Shown here piece by piece: positions 16,301-26,100 of a stretch of 64,000 nt of DNA. Below the pieces are notes generated by a model. That model worked only from the letters and a program-made list of their open reading frames with translations, was not told the origin of the DNA and ran no database searches. Position numbers and translations under genes: made by a program. Source of the DNA: Saprospiraceae bacterium (GTDB lineage Bacteria; Bacteroidota; Bacteroidia; Chitinophagales; Saprospiraceae). The number at the start of each line of letters is the position of its first letter. Positions within the stretch are counted from its first letter, which is position 1. The stretch spans positions 62,001-126,000 of the forward strand of contig JABAQQ010000005.1 in assembly GCA_019187225.1 (NCBI GenBank), in the 5' to 3' direction.

Positions 16301-18850
16301 GGTTGACGCGTTCATACAAGCATCCGTGGCCGTCCAGGTGCGCGTCACGCTGTACTCCTGCGGACAGGCGCCCGGCGTGGTCACGTCGTTGAAGGTGATA
16401 GTAGGTATGGAGCCACAGGCGTCGGTAGCGGAGGGAGCGATCCATTGCGGTGTGGCAGGGCATTCGACAGGTGATGTCTGCGTAGAGCAGGTGATGACGG
16501 GTCCGGTCTGATCGTTGACGGTGATGACCTGCTCGCAGGTGGCGGTGTTGCCACACGCGTCCGTAGCCATGTAGGTGCGCGTCAGGGTGTAGTTGTCCGG
16601 GCAGGTTTGGTTGCTGATCACATCGCCGACGTGCTCAGTGGTGACCGTGCCGCCGCAGTTGTCGCTGACCACCAGGGCATCGGGGTCGGGCGCGGGTACA
16701 TCAGCCGCGCAGGAGACGCTGGTGTTGGACGGGCAGGTGACAGAGGGAGAAGTTTGGTCAAACACCGTTATTTTCTGCGAACATGTTGTGCTATTCCCGC
16801 ACGCGTCAGTGGCATTGTAAGTACGCACCACCAGAAATTGATTGGCACAAAGCAGGTTAAAGATGGCATCATCAACAAACGAAACAGTGACCGGGCCGCC
16901 ACAATTGTCACTGGCAGTCGGCGCGTTGATGTCCGGTGCAGGCACCTCGATTGCGCAGGAGACGGTGATGTCAGTCGGGCAGGTGATGGCCGGTGGAGTC
17001 TGGTCATTGACGGTGATGATCTGGGTGCAGGTGGCAGTATTTCCGCAAGCGTCCGTGGCCATGTAGGTGCGCGTCAGCGTATAACGATCAGGACAGGTTT
17101 GATCGCTGATCACATCTCCAACGAATGATTTGGTGACTGATCCGCCGCAGTTATCACTGACAATCAAAGCGCTGGGATCTGCCGCCGGCACCTCGTTCGA
17201 ACAGGAAACGGTAATACCGGCCGGGCAGGCGACAGTCGGCGCAGTCTGATCGTTGACAGTAATGGTTTGGGTGCAGATAGCGGTATTGTCGCAAGCATCC
17301 GTGGCCATGTACGTGCGCGTCAGCGTATACCGATCAGCACAGGTCTGGTTGCTGATTACATCACCGACGTGCGATTTGATGACCGGTGCGAGGCAGTTAT
17401 CACTGACCGTCAAAGCATCGAGGTCTGGTGCTGGCACTTCACTTGCACAGGAAACGGTTAAACCGACCGGGCAGGTGATCTCAGGCGGCGTAATATCTTG
17501 TATCAATACCATTTTGGTGCAGGTGGATCCGCAAAGGGCACCACCTACGCTCAACGTAAGTGTATAACTGGAATTGCAGTTATCGGCTGCAGATACATTG
17601 ACACACTCCTGATCAGCTGGGCCAATAATAGAAGCACTGCCGGATATAGACCACGCCCAGGAGGTCCCGCCGGGTGAAGCGCAATGTTGTGTAGTCGCAC
17701 CCGGGCATACAACACTATTTCCGTCTATCATACAAACGCCGATGGGTTCCACAACGACGCTCATACTGCAGTCAACGCAAAAGCCGTCGTTGGTGGACAA
17801 GGAAACCATTACCGAATAGTCACCGTCGCCCGCCTGGATTTCCACACAATTACCCGTATTCGACCCAACGATCACTGCCCCTCCACCACTAACGGTCCAG
17901 TTATAGGTGATACCAGCCTGATTCGTAACGCAATATTGTTGGGTGCTTCCTGCACACACGCTGTCAGGCCCCGTAACAGAGCAGGGAGGTCCGACGGCGC
18001 CTGCGCTCAGCGAGCGGTCCTGGTTGCCGAGGTTGTTCAAATTCCAGTCAATCAACCGCATGTGGTAAGGCGAGCCGGTGATCCCGCCCGCGGAATTGCC
18101 TTCGCCCCAGTCCAGCCTGCTTGCAATGTGTCCGCCCCAGGCCAACGTGGCAGTTGTCTCCGTAACAGTAAAAGTCACATCAATCCTCGTTTCAGCCTGG
18201 TTGGCATTCAGGTCGCCCTGAGTGTTGTATGCAATACCGGTAATGGTTCCGCCATACAAAACCATGAGCCGTTCACTGGCGGGGAGGTTGTTAAAACTGG
18301 CAGTCGGCATACCCGGCACGGGAGAACCCACCGAAGAAGGGGCCGGGATCGGGAAGGTGCTGAAAATCCCCGCCGCCGGTGTCACACATTCAGGCATATT
18401 GTGCGTCTGGTCGCAATAAATATCGTGCGGCGTCATCCGGTGGTAATAGGTCAGGTAGTCCAGCGCATTTTTACCGCTGTGCCGGATGTCGTAGCCCAGG
18501 GTTAAAGTAATGGAAGTATTCAACGGAAGGTCGGTCATCACGCAACGGTAGGGTATGGACCAACCCTCGATGTAGTGGGAGTTTTGCTCGCCTGCATTGC
18601 CGTTTACCCAGTTAAAGCAGGTGTTGATAGGAGCATCGAACGAGCCATTCCGGTATTGATCCAGATTGGCTGCGGGCGCCATCAAAATAAACTGGGGGTT
18701 GTTGTTCCCTCCATTAAGGGATGAAACCACCTGAGCATCAGAGCCCCCCCATGCAAGCGAAGCTTGTTGCTGTCCCGTGCCGATAAAAGGAAATGCAAAA
18801 AAACACCATCCGATAACGAATGATGCGGAAGCATGTATCAGTTTCATCAT
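10340..18850 (-). CDS. Giant multi-HYR-repeat T9SS surface protein
   Basis: About 2836 residues from the start at 18850 (MMKLIHASASFVIGWCFFAFPF, signal peptide). Order: an unnamed N-terminal domain found by eye only (residues about 30-290); two PKD-like cysteine-rich segments; four HYR domains of the SCASEVPAPD...SDNC type; twelve tandem 79-residue HYR-like repeats (ECPATPQWVA...TWTATDAC...EDNTAPVITC); three more SEVPAPD-type units, the third interrupted by a separate cysteine-rich domain (about 12505-13110); three more 79-residue repeats; a Calx-beta segment (GTATSGADYSPL...LPEGSETIVISF); and the C-terminal module shared with the next two genes (GCVKFELIEI..., then a T9SS tail). Likely a cell-surface adhesin. 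The repeats are nearly identical at DNA level (period 237 bp), so copy number may vary. Long reading frames on the opposite strand are composition shadows. Confidence 0.9.
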   Translation of the reverse strand: MMKLIHASASFVIGWCFFAFPFIGTGQQQASLAWGGSDAQVVSSLNGGNNNPQFILMAPAANLDQYRNGSFDAPINTCFNWVNGNAGEQNSHYIEGWSIPYRCVMTDLPLNTSITLTLGYDIRHSGKNALDYLTYYHRMTPHDIYCDQTHNMPECVTPAAGIFSTFPIPAPSSVGSPVPGMPTASFNNLPASERLMVLYGGTITGIAYNTQGDLNANQAETRIDVTFTVTETTATLAWGGHIASRLDWGEGNSAGGITGSPYHMRLIDWNLNNLGNQDRSLSAGAVGPPCSVTGPDSVCAGSTQQYCVTNQAGITYNWTVSGGGAVIVGSNTGNCVEIQAGDGDYSVMVSLSTNDGFCVDCSMSVVVEPIGVCMIDGNSVVCPGATTQHCASPGGTSWAWSISGSASIIGPADQECVNVSAADNCNSSYTLTLSVGGALCGSTCTKMVLIQDITPPEITCPVGLTVSCASEVPAPDLDALTVSDNCLAPVIKSHVGDVISNQTCADRYTLTRTYMATDACDNTAICTQTITVNDQTAPTVACPAGITVSCSNEVPAADPSALIVSDNCGGSVTKSFVGDVISDQTCPDRYTLTRTYMATDACGNTATCTQIITVNDQTPPAITCPTDITVSCAIEVPAPDINAPTASDNCGGPVTVSFVDDAIFNLLCANQFLVVRTYNATDACGNSTTCSQKITVFDQTSPSVTCPSNTSVSCAADVPAPDPDALVVSDNCGGTVTTEHVGDVISNQTCPDNYTLTRTYMATDACGNTATCEQVITVNDQTGPVITCSTQTSPVECPATPQWIAPSATDACGSIPTITFNDVTTPGACPQEYSVTRTWTATDACMNASTCSRTIVVEDNTAPIITCAAQMSPVECPATPQWVAATAADACDPSPVVTFSDVTTPGACAQEYSVTRTWTATDACMNASTCSRTIAVEDNTAPVITCAAQISPVECPATPQWVAPSVADACDPLPVVTFNDVTTPGACAQEYSVTRTWTATDACMNASTCSRTISVEDNTAPVITCAAQISPMECPATPQWVAPTVADACDAAPTVTFNDVTTPGACPQEYSVTRTWTATDACMNASTCSRTISVEDNTAPVVTCAAQVTPVECPAMPQWVAPTVTDACDATPTVTFNDVTTPGACPQEYSVTRTWTATDACMNASTCSRTITVEDNTAPVVTCVTQISPIECPSTPQWFAPNVTDACDGAPTVTFNDVTTPGACPQEYSVTRTWTATDACMNASTCSRTISVEDNTAPIITCASQSSPVECPATPQWVAPTATDACDAAPTITFSDVTTPGACSQEYSVTRIWTATDACMNASTCSRTISVEDNTAPVITCASQSSPVECPAMPQWVAATATDACDATPTVTFNDVTTPGACPQEYSVTRTWTATDDCMNSSTCSRTIIVEDNTAPVVTCATQTSPIECPATPQWVAATAADACDPSPVVTFSDVTTPGACPQEYSVTRTWTATDACMNASTCSRTIVVQDNTAPVITCAAQMSPVECPATPQWVAPSVADACDAAPVVTFSDVTTPGACPQEYSVTRTWTATDACMNASTCSRTIAVQDNTAPVITCAAQVSPVECPATPQWVAPSVADACDAAPVVTFSDVTTPGACAQEYSVTRTWTATDACMNASTCSRTIVVEDNTAPVITCAAQISPVECPATPQWVAPTVADACDAAPTVTFNDVTTPGACPQEYSVTRTWTATDACMNASTCSRTIAVEDNTAPDIACAPITVSCASEVPAPDPNALMVSDNCGGAVTVSHVGDVISNQTCPDNYTLTRTYMATDACGNTATCEQIITVNDQVGPNIICPAGTIVPCATAVPSADPTIIGATDNCGGPVIIVHVGDVISNQICPDNYTLTRTYLATDECGNTATCDQIISVLDDSPPIIICPDPITVDCADEIPAPDTSLVFALDTSLCNTCKAFCTYTQGAYGNAGGIHSNGLNTSETLDILLMAGPIVVGGGSGNCGFEVATTQCVLDILSAGGPSDPLPQNYTLDCTQALDNNLAGQVIALQLNIRYNLEFNDGLDLGAAALSCALTPDQIEELDLDSEATVNDLLALSNLYLASICNGSIYPGGFGGLLASATTAINEFWDECQQQPGPGGGGTVITFVSDEITNQTCDNRYTVIRTYQAEDECGNIATCTQTITVDDQTAPVITCAAQTTPIECPAAPQWVAPTVTDNCGGTPTVTFSDVTTPGACAQEYSVTRTWTATDDCLNTSTCSRTVTVEDNTAPVITCAAQTTPIECPATPQWVAATATDACDATPTVTFSDVTTPGVCPQVSIVTRTWTATDDCLNTSTCSRSIALEDHTAPVITCAAQTTPIECPATPQWVAATATDACDATPTITFSDVTTPGACAQEYSVTRTWTATDDCLNTSTCSRTIAVNDQAAPTAYFIVNGVPNATEAYEICGEVDLVLDRAGINPSQPLTITLTISGTATSGADYSPLNASYTIPAGQNQLIIPITIVDDMLPEGSETIVISFGQSCSCDKTEKTLKISDLTTAITLTCPSDITVDTDPAVVVYTPPLATTDCPCPGIELELTEGLPSGSVFPLGTTTVCYIARDSCGNTATCCFNVTVVEAPELPCDEVIAGCVKFELIEITEDNAGNNTYKIRVTNNCVNKLMYVAFSLPPGVTALAPPNNSIYTAPSGNEYSVRNPNFSPFYSIRFYSAIIGIASGASDIFEYTLPSLANPPFIHVIVRLQPKIFLEGYLSTADCIVEPEPKPGPKKADMTIFKKSLERSPGHFTVFPNPTTGLLFADLTEWQGEQVQVQVFDSRGGRIQQTALTADVAPQEIQLPKDLPGGLYFLEIVTENGERQTVRFMLQH
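11660..12370. repeat. Coding tandem repeat block 2: three 237 bp units
   Basis: Three consecutive copies of the 79-codon HYR-like unit within the giant gene, beginning ECPA(A/T)PQWVA. Divergence between copies is low, mostly at the variable DACDATP / DNCGGTP position. Confidence 0.8.
13660..16505. repeat. Coding tandem repeat block 1: twelve 237 bp units
   Basis: Twelve copies of the 79-codon unit within the giant gene. The 237 bp period was measured between successive GCGCCCGGCGTGGTCACGTC strings, for example near 14001 and 14238. Such an array is prone to expansion, contraction and assembly collapse. Confidence 0.85.
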
Positions 18851-19219
18851 TTTTACACCTTTAAAGTTGAAAAAATTTATGAGCATTCCTGACAGAAGCA
18901 GGGAGGTTTTTTAAATCGCTGAACAGTAAAAAGATTCTGGATTTGCAGTTCTGAAACCCCATATCCACGGATAATCTGTTCGGCAACCGGTATGAAATTA
19001 ATCCGTCACAATGGATGGTAAAACCGGAAGAAAAATGGGCGCGTTCGTTTTTTTCCAGACAAAAATAACATCTGATTCACGCTTTGCACCCTTTTATTTG
19101 AAAAAGATACTTTTTTATTTCAATAATACACCATGCGTGGTACAACTGCGGTGGCAATTGGAGGCATCAACTTTTTTTTAGATGGATTATGCCCCGATGA
19201 GTTGAGTATATTATACGAG
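18851..19219. other. Intergenic leader of the giant HYR gene
   Basis: No gene is seen. A TATTTTTG string on the minus strand (19060-19067) matches a -7 box but has no -33 partner and would give a leader over 200 nt, so I do not call it a promoter. Confidence 0.4.
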
Positions 19220-19256
19220 AAGTGCCACCTCCTGTCGCGTTGGAGATGGCACCTCG
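19219..19256 (-). terminator. Hairpin downstream of the choice-of-anchor L gene
   Basis: GTGCCACCTCC (19222-19232) pairs with GGAGATGGCAC (19242-19252) with one mismatch, extended by CGAG/CTCG. It lies about 40 bp past the stop codon. There is no long T run, so it may be a weak terminator or an RNA-stabilising stem. Confidence 0.45.
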
Positions 19257-19294
19257 TGTTGTTAAGAAATGATTCCGATGCTGTTTTCAAAAAT

Positions 19295-22200
19295 TCAGCG
19301 CTGTACTAAGAAGCGCACCGCCTGCTTTTCACCGGTTTCCAATAAAATCTCGAAGAAATAAAGACCGTTGGGCAACGCTTCCGGCAGTTGTATTTCCTGT
19401 GGTGCAGCATCGGCTGTCAGTTCATTTTGCTGCACACGCTGTCCACGGCTGTCGAATATCTCAACTTTCACCTGAGTACCTTGCCAGTCCGATAAGTCGG
19501 CAAAAAGAGAACCGGAAGTTGGGTTGGGAAATACGGTGAAATGGTTGAGCCATTTATTTTCTGCATTCGTCCAGTCCGTTTGCGGCGCCGGTTTCGATTC
19601 CTGTTCCACCGTACAGCCGGAGGTGTGAAGATAGGTTTCGTAAAATATCTTGGGTTCGACGCGCACAACTCCATGGATATTTACCGGGTTCGACAATGCA
19701 GGCAACTTAAATTCGAACAAATCCGACTCGCCGCCGGCAATACCGGCCATATCCGATTTGAATCGTATGGAATAGAAGGGCGAATAATTCGGATTGCGCA
19801 CGCTGTACTCGCGGCCGCTGGGAGCAGTGTACACCGAGTTGTTTGCCGGCGCCAGGGCAACGACGCCTGCCGGCAGTGAAAAGGCCGCATACATCAGCTT
19901 GTTCGCACAGTTGTTCGTCACGCGGATCCGGTAAGTGTTGTTGCCGGCATCGTCTTCGCTGATGCCGACCAGTTCGTACTTGACACAACCGATCGTCGCC
20001 TCGTCGCAGGGTTCTTCATCGGGCACAGTCACTTCAAAACAACAAGAAGCCGTATTGCCGCAACTATCCTTTGCCACATAACAAACCGAAGTCACGCCCA
20101 CCGGAAAAACGCTGCCCGAAGGCAGTCCTTCTGTCAGTGTCAGCGAGATACCGGGACAGGTACAATCCGTCGTTGCATCCGGTTGATCAAATGCTACCAC
20201 AGGTGGTTCTGCCGTAACGGCAAGGTCGGTGGGACAAACAATTTTCACAAGGGACGGCGCTGGTGTAAGCGACACCAAAACATAGGTGGCCAGGGTGTCG
20301 CACCCCCCACCCGAGCCGGGCAGGGTGTCTTTTACCGTACCTGCGCCGGTGTAGGCCGTGCCGTTGATGATCAGGGTGTCGCCCGGACAAAAAGTGATCG
20401 TATCCGTGAAAGAGACCTGAGGAAGCAACTGCAGAATATAAGTAGCCAGCGTATCGCAGGCGCCGCCCAAACCGGGCAAGGTATCGAGTACTGTTCCGGG
20501 CTGGGTGTAAGTTTCGCCGTTGATCACCACGGAATTTCCGGGGCAAAAGGCAATATTTTCAGTAAAACTGACCTGGGGCTTCCATTCCAAAATGTAAGTC
20601 GCCATTGTGTCGCAGGCGCCGTTCGCACCTGGCAAAACGAGCAACACGGTCGCTGGTTGAGAATAAGCCGAATCGCCCAATACGACCGAACTTCCGGGAC
20701 AAAAAACGATCGTGTCGCTCAAGGTATTTTGCGGAAGCAATTGCAACACATACGTTGCGAGGGTATCGCAACTTCCGTTCATACCAGGCAAGGTAAGCGT
20801 TACGGTACCAGGTTGCGTATAAACCGAGTCGCCGAGTGTGACGGAACCGCCGGGACAAAAAGCGATCGTGTCCGAAAAAATATTCAGGGGCGCTACCTCC
20901 AGCACGTACGTTACAATGGTATCGCAAGCGCCACCCATACCGGGTACCGTATCGGTCACCATACCTGCCTGCGTATATACGACGCCATTGATCTCTACCG
21001 AATCGCCGGAACAAAAGACGATGGTATCGCTCGCGGTATTAAGCGGCAGGAGTGTCAGATTGTACACCAAAACCGTGTCGCAAGCCCCGTTCATACCCGG
21101 CAAAGTATCCGTCACTACAGCCGATTGGGTGTAGGTGGAATCACCGATGACAACCGACCCGCCCGGACAAAACGACACATTTTCCGTGATCTCCGCTATC
21201 GGAAGCACCTGCACGAGAAAGAACTGGACGACCGTATCATTGCAGGCGTCCGTTATTGTGACGGCATAGGAAGTGGTTACCAATGGATTGACAAAAATGG
21301 ATTGCGTGTTATCATTCGTACTCCACAGGTAATTGAATGGCGCATTGCCGCCTCCCGGATTTGCCGTCAGCGTCGCACCGTCGCCCGAATTGCAAATGGT
21401 AACAGTGATGGTCGTATCCGTCATCGGTACGTAGTCGAGAATGGTCAGCGTTTTTTCCGTCACATCGCAGGAGCAGGAATTGTCGAGCGAGAGCACGATG
21501 GTTTCGGCGCCTTCGGGCAACAGGTCGGCGAAAATGCTGATGGGTATGACCAGTTGGTCTTCCCCTGCGGGAATGGTGTAGGAAGTGTCAATCGGGGTAT
21601 AATCTACCCCGGAAGTGGCCGTACCACCGACAGCAAAGGACACGGTGACGGGCTGGCTCAGGTCGGAACCTACCCGGTCAATGCGGAGCGCTACGTCGTC
21701 GCAACCTTCATAGGCCTCCTGCGCATCGGGATTGCCATTGACGACAAAATCCACCGTCGCATCACCGCCGCCGTCGAACGAACCGGCTTTCAGGAACACC
21801 GCCGAATCGTAAAGACCGTCGCCGACGTCCGCAATTTTCAGTTTGATGTGGTAGGTCTGACATGGGATCACATCCGCCACCGCCACCAGGGGCAGGGTGA
21901 AACCGTCGTATTGCACTTCGTTGATGGCCTGGTCGAAAGAGGGGAACTGGCCGCAGAGATTGAAACTGAAAATGGATTGGTTGTTGACGTAATAATCGTC
22001 GTTCAACTGGTGGTTGAGGTTGTTGATCGTGATAGGGATCGGCGGGTTGGTACCGGGCACCAAAGCGATGTTCTTCGTCCCCGGAATGCCGGGACCGGAG
22101 ATAAAAAATCCGAACACGTCATTGTAAGCGGAAAAAACAAATTCGCAGTATTCTTCGGAAGCGAACACAAACTGGAAAGAAACGGGGGTTTCGGTAGGCG

Positions 22201-22978
22201 TAAAATCAAATTCGATGCTCGCCAGGTCGTTCAATTCGCCGAAAGTCAGGTTGCTCAGGTCGCCATCCGGCGTCTCATTGCCATAGCCGTCGTCCGCACT
22301 GTCGGTAAAATTGGGTCCGGGCGCGACGCTGATGTCACCAGTAGCGATAATGATTCCATTGTCAAAACCGATGTTGGTCGCGCCGTTGGAAAATGTGCCG
22401 ATCTGGCCCTCTTCGCCGAAAAAAGTGACGTTTTCCACGTCGAAACACTCGCCGTCAACCAGGGTTCCGGTGATCAGTTCTTCCGCCGACTGGCCGCCCT
22501 GCACATCCAGCACCGCAGCGCCTGTCGCTTTCACCAGGTTGGTTTTCCAGGCATTGGCTTCCGGACAGGACTCGCATTTTACGGAAAGATAGATCGGTAT
22601 GGAAGTGTTCTCCTGCACGTCGCTTGCCTGCAAGCGCAATTCCATACACGTTGCCGTCGCGGTAAAACGCACGGAATTGGGATACGTAGTTTGCTGCGTG
22701 GCCGTGATGTCCGCAGCGTGAAGGGTAAACGAAGCCGTCTGCCCCTGATACCTTCCGGCCGCAATGGCGTAGTACGTATTGCCGGGCACAAGGTCGCACA
22801 GCGCGATGATCGCTCTATTTCCCTGGATATCTACCGGTGCGCGCATTTTTACGCCGGTCATCGGAACGGTCAAAACAGGAAGTTGTGCATTAGAATTAGA
22901 AAGTTGTGCAAAAAGACCAGGTAAAAGGAAGAAAAATGAAGCGAGCAATAGAGCCGGAACAATTGGTTTGGATTTCAT
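19295..22978 (-). CDS. Choice-of-anchor L / Calx-beta T9SS surface protein
   Basis: 1227 residues with a signal peptide (MKSKPIVPALLLASFFFLLPGLFAQ). Residues about 150-405 look like a choice-of-anchor L domain: NGIIIATGDI, ASIEFDFTPT, FVFASEEYCEF, NDVFGFFISGPG and YHIKLKIADVGDG. A Calx-beta segment follows (ATSGVDYTPID, LPEGAETIVLSL), then a PKD-like segment, then six tandem units of about 52 residues with FCPG...GD/NGxxYTQPGTV...LPG...GACDT, each with two cysteines. The end is an HYR-like unit, the GCVKYELVGI module and a T9SS type A tail (HFTVFPNPTSGSLFADLS). The 300-residue C-terminal module is shared with both neighbours. Probable cell-surface adhesin. A hairpin lies downstream at 19219-19256. 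Confidence 0.87.
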   Translation of the reverse strand: MKSKPIVPALLLASFFFLLPGLFAQLSNSNAQLPVLTVPMTGVKMRAPVDIQGNRAIIALCDLVPGNTYYAIAAGRYQGQTASFTLHAADITATQQTTYPNSVRFTATATCMELRLQASDVQENTSIPIYLSVKCESCPEANAWKTNLVKATGAAVLDVQGGQSAEELITGTLVDGECFDVENVTFFGEEGQIGTFSNGATNIGFDNGIIIATGDISVAPGPNFTDSADDGYGNETPDGDLSNLTFGELNDLASIEFDFTPTETPVSFQFVFASEEYCEFVFSAYNDVFGFFISGPGIPGTKNIALVPGTNPPIPITINNLNHQLNDDYYVNNQSIFSFNLCGQFPSFDQAINEVQYDGFTLPLVAVADVIPCQTYHIKLKIADVGDGLYDSAVFLKAGSFDGGGDATVDFVVNGNPDAQEAYEGCDDVALRIDRVGSDLSQPVTVSFAVGGTATSGVDYTPIDTSYTIPAGEDQLVIPISIFADLLPEGAETIVLSLDNSCSCDVTEKTLTILDYVPMTDTTITVTICNSGDGATLTANPGGGNAPFNYLWSTNDNTQSIFVNPLVTTSYAVTITDACNDTVVQFFLVQVLPIAEITENVSFCPGGSVVIGDSTYTQSAVVTDTLPGMNGACDTVLVYNLTLLPLNTASDTIVFCSGDSVEINGVVYTQAGMVTDTVPGMGGACDTIVTYVLEVAPLNIFSDTIAFCPGGSVTLGDSVYTQPGTVTLTLPGMNGSCDTLATYVLQLLPQNTLSDTIVFCPGSSVVLGDSAYSQPATVLLVLPGANGACDTMATYILEWKPQVSFTENIAFCPGNSVVINGETYTQPGTVLDTLPGLGGACDTLATYILQLLPQVSFTDTITFCPGDTLIINGTAYTGAGTVKDTLPGSGGGCDTLATYVLVSLTPAPSLVKIVCPTDLAVTAEPPVVAFDQPDATTDCTCPGISLTLTEGLPSGSVFPVGVTSVCYVAKDSCGNTASCCFEVTVPDEEPCDEATIGCVKYELVGISEDDAGNNTYRIRVTNNCANKLMYAAFSLPAGVVALAPANNSVYTAPSGREYSVRNPNYSPFYSIRFKSDMAGIAGGESDLFEFKLPALSNPVNIHGVVRVEPKIFYETYLHTSGCTVEQESKPAPQTDWTNAENKWLNHFTVFPNPTSGSLFADLSDWQGTQVKVEIFDSRGQRVQQNELTADAAPQEIQLPEALPNGLYFFEILLETGEKQAVRFLVQR
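20262..21200. repeat. Coding tandem repeat: six units of about 156 bp
   Basis: Six copies of a 52-codon unit (core FCPGxSVxxGDxxYTQPGTV then GACDT) inside the choice-of-anchor L gene. Three related units occur in the next gene (23113-26706), two of them about 1 kb away from the third. Confidence 0.8.
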
Positions 22979-23112
22979 AAAGTCTGAAAAAAGGATTGGG
23001 TGAAAAGATGGTTTTGACGAAGGGGAAGGGAGGGGGGATTAAAATCTGGCGCTTGTTTTTAGCCGTTATCCGGGTGTGCCTGAAAATCAGAAATACGACA
23101 AAAGTGCGGGAA

Positions 23113-26100
23113 TCAGCGCTGCATCACAAACCGCGCCGCGCGTTTTTCACCGCTTTCCGTCCGTATTTCGAGAAAATACAAGCCGTTGGGTAATTCCCGC
23201 GGCAAGCGGATCTCCTGCGGCGCTGCTTCCGCCGTCAGCGAAAGGTGCTGCACCCGCTGACCCCGGCTGTCGAACACCTGCCACTGCACTTGCCCGCCCC
23301 GCCAGTCCGACATGTCGGCGTATAGCACACCGCCCGTTGGGTTGGGGAAAAGGCGCAGGGACAGACTTTCCGGATTTTCAAAACCCGGAAAATCTCTGCT
23401 TCCCGGCTTGTCGTCCACGATCTCCACCGGGCAGTTGAACGTGTTCAGGTGCGCTTCGTAAAATATCTGCGGGTACAAACGCGAAGTCACATGGATGTAA
23501 TCCACATCAGCCTGCGCCGGCAGGGTGTACACGAATATGTCAGAATTGCCGCCCGAAAGGCTGTCGTCCGTGGATTTGAACCGGATGGAATAGAACGGCG
23601 AAAAGTTCGGATTCCGCACCTCGTACTCCCGCCCGTCCTCCGACGTGTAAATGCTGTTGTTCGCCGGCGCTTCGGCCACCATCCCGTCGGGTATCTGTAT
23701 GGCCGTGTAGATCATCTTGTTCGCGCAGTAATTCGTCACGCGGATGCGGTACGTCAGGTCGAGCGTCGAAGCGCTGCGCGCGATGTCGAGCAGTTCGTAT
23801 TTCATACAACCGATCGTCTTGATGTCGCAGGGCTGCTCCTCCCTCACCGTCACGTTGAAACAACAGATGGCCGTGTTGCCGCAACTGTCCGCAGCCTGGT
23901 AGCACACTTTCGTCGTCGTCACCGGGAACAAACTGCCCGAGGGCAAACCTTCCGTCAGCGTCAGTTCTATGCCCGGGCAGGGACAATTGCTCGATGTCAC
24001 CGGAAGGTCATAGGCAACCACGATCGGCCCCGTGCCCGGTTGCGTGGCGATGTTGATGTCTTCGATACAATCTATTGTCACCACAGCATTCGGATCATCC
24101 AGGTATTGCAGGGTGTAGGTCGCGACCGTATCGCAGCCGGTCGCTGCCGGAAGCGTAACCACGACCGTCCCCGGTTGGGCATATGCCGTGCCGCCGATAT
24201 ACACCGTGTCGCCTTTGCAAAATACAATCGTCTCTGCCAGTGTGGGTTGCGACAACAACACCAGTGTATAAGTGGTGATCAGGTCGCAGCCGTTCGGTCC
24301 CGTTGTCGTGTCCACCACCGTCCCCGGCTGGTCGTATGTCACGCCTCCGATCGTCACCGATTCGCCCGGACAAAACGCGATCGTCTGCGCTTCGGTTGTA
24401 ACGGGGAGCACCGTCACCGTGAACGTATCCCTCAGAACGCAGCCGTCCGTTGTGGTGGCCAGCAGCGTATAGGTCGTCGTTGCGGCGGGGCTGATGGTCA
24501 CATCGGCGCAATCCGTGCAACTCAGCCCTGCCGCCGGGGCCCAGATGTACGAATCGAAGCCGGGCACCGAGAAAAACAGCGATTCGCCTGCGCAAATGCT
24601 CGTGTCGGGAAACTGCGTGTCGGGCAACAGGCTCAGGGTCAGCAGCACCGAGTCGCGTTGCTTAAAACCGCAGGAATCCGTCACTTCCACCCAGTAAATA
24701 TCCGGTTCACTCGCCGCCAGGGTCTGCCCCGTGGAGCCGTCCGACCACAGGTAACTGAAAAAACCGGCCCCGGCGTCGAATACCACCGTGCTGTCCTCGC
24801 ACAAAACGACGTCGGGACCGAGGTCGGGCGCAGGCGACCCGGGCAGTTGCACGACAAAACTGTCGAGGTTGTTGGTATAATTGCACTCTTCGATATCTGT
24901 CACCGGAAAATCGTCGAAGGAAAACGGGGTGGGAAGAGAGCCGTTGAAATTGACAACTGAATAGACAGTACTATTGTCGTCGAGCGGAAGGCCCGAAACC
25001 GTCCAGGCGCCGTTCAGGCAACTGTCGGCGCCGGCCGTATTGAAATTCAGAATGACTAAAGTAGTAGCGGTATCGGTCGTGGGATTTACAACCGTGAACA
25101 GCACTCTGACTTCAGCCGGCAGGCTGCCGCTACCCTGGTTACAAAGTGAGTATTGCAAATTCAGGGAACCGTTCTGACAAGATACATTTTCGATGTCGAA
25201 TACCAGGTCAACCGGCGAATATTGCAGGTTGTAGGTAATAACCGTATCGCAACCGACTACGCCCGGAATGGTATCCAGCACCGTTCCGGGTTGGTCGTAA
25301 GTGATGCCGTTGATGGTGGCGGAAGAGCCGGGACAGAAGTAGATATTCTCAGCCACCTGAGTTTGGTTTCCAAAGTCTGAAAAGAATCCGAATCGGCACC
25401 CGGTTGATAATCCACCATCCAAAAAGCCCATTTGAAAGAGGCCCAAATTGTTTTCCACGATGGATGAAATGCCGACAGGGATATCAAAAGAAAAAAATGG
25501 AATTACCGCGGCAACAAATTCGCCATTAGAGCCCGGCACAACCTGAAAAGCAGAGGCGGGAATGAGGCTGGTATTTCCATTCAGGGAGAAACCGCTTTGA
25601 TTGCCGCTCCTGGTCACCAGAAAGAGGTAAAACTCCTGATTCGTCGAGCGAATAAACCGGACCTCGGACGAGCCGCTGCAATCCAATGCAGGCAGTATCT
25701 CCCCTGCCACTTCACAGTTGACGCCACTCATTTGTAATACGTAAACAGGAGCGGATGATTCGATAAAATGGCTGCCGGCACCAATACTAAGCTCCATCGT
25801 CTGGCCAGCGTTGATGGTGCCCTGAATGACGCCATCCATACTGACCTGGGTGCCATCTGCAGTCGCCACAACAAATGCATATTCATTGCCGTTTAAAAAT
25901 CCTTTTTGCACCACGTATTTCGTACCTGTTTTTTCTACCGGCACCATTTGGTCGCCCACCACATCGCGGCAAAAGCCGCCATAAAGAGGGGCGCCTTCCA
26001 ACAGGTCGTCTTTCATGGTGACTGCCACCGGTTTATTGGCCACTACCTTCGATCCGCTGGGGTGCCCGTTGGCGCTTTGACTGGTGGCTTGCGCTGAAAA

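Noticed and set aside
11660-16505. CRISPR or integron-like direct repeats
   Set aside because: The 237 bp period is in frame and encodes 79-residue HYR-like units.
20183-22924. A 913-codon plus-strand open frame opposite the choice-of-anchor L gene
   Set aside because: Arg/Gly/His-rich antisense shadow with no domain features.
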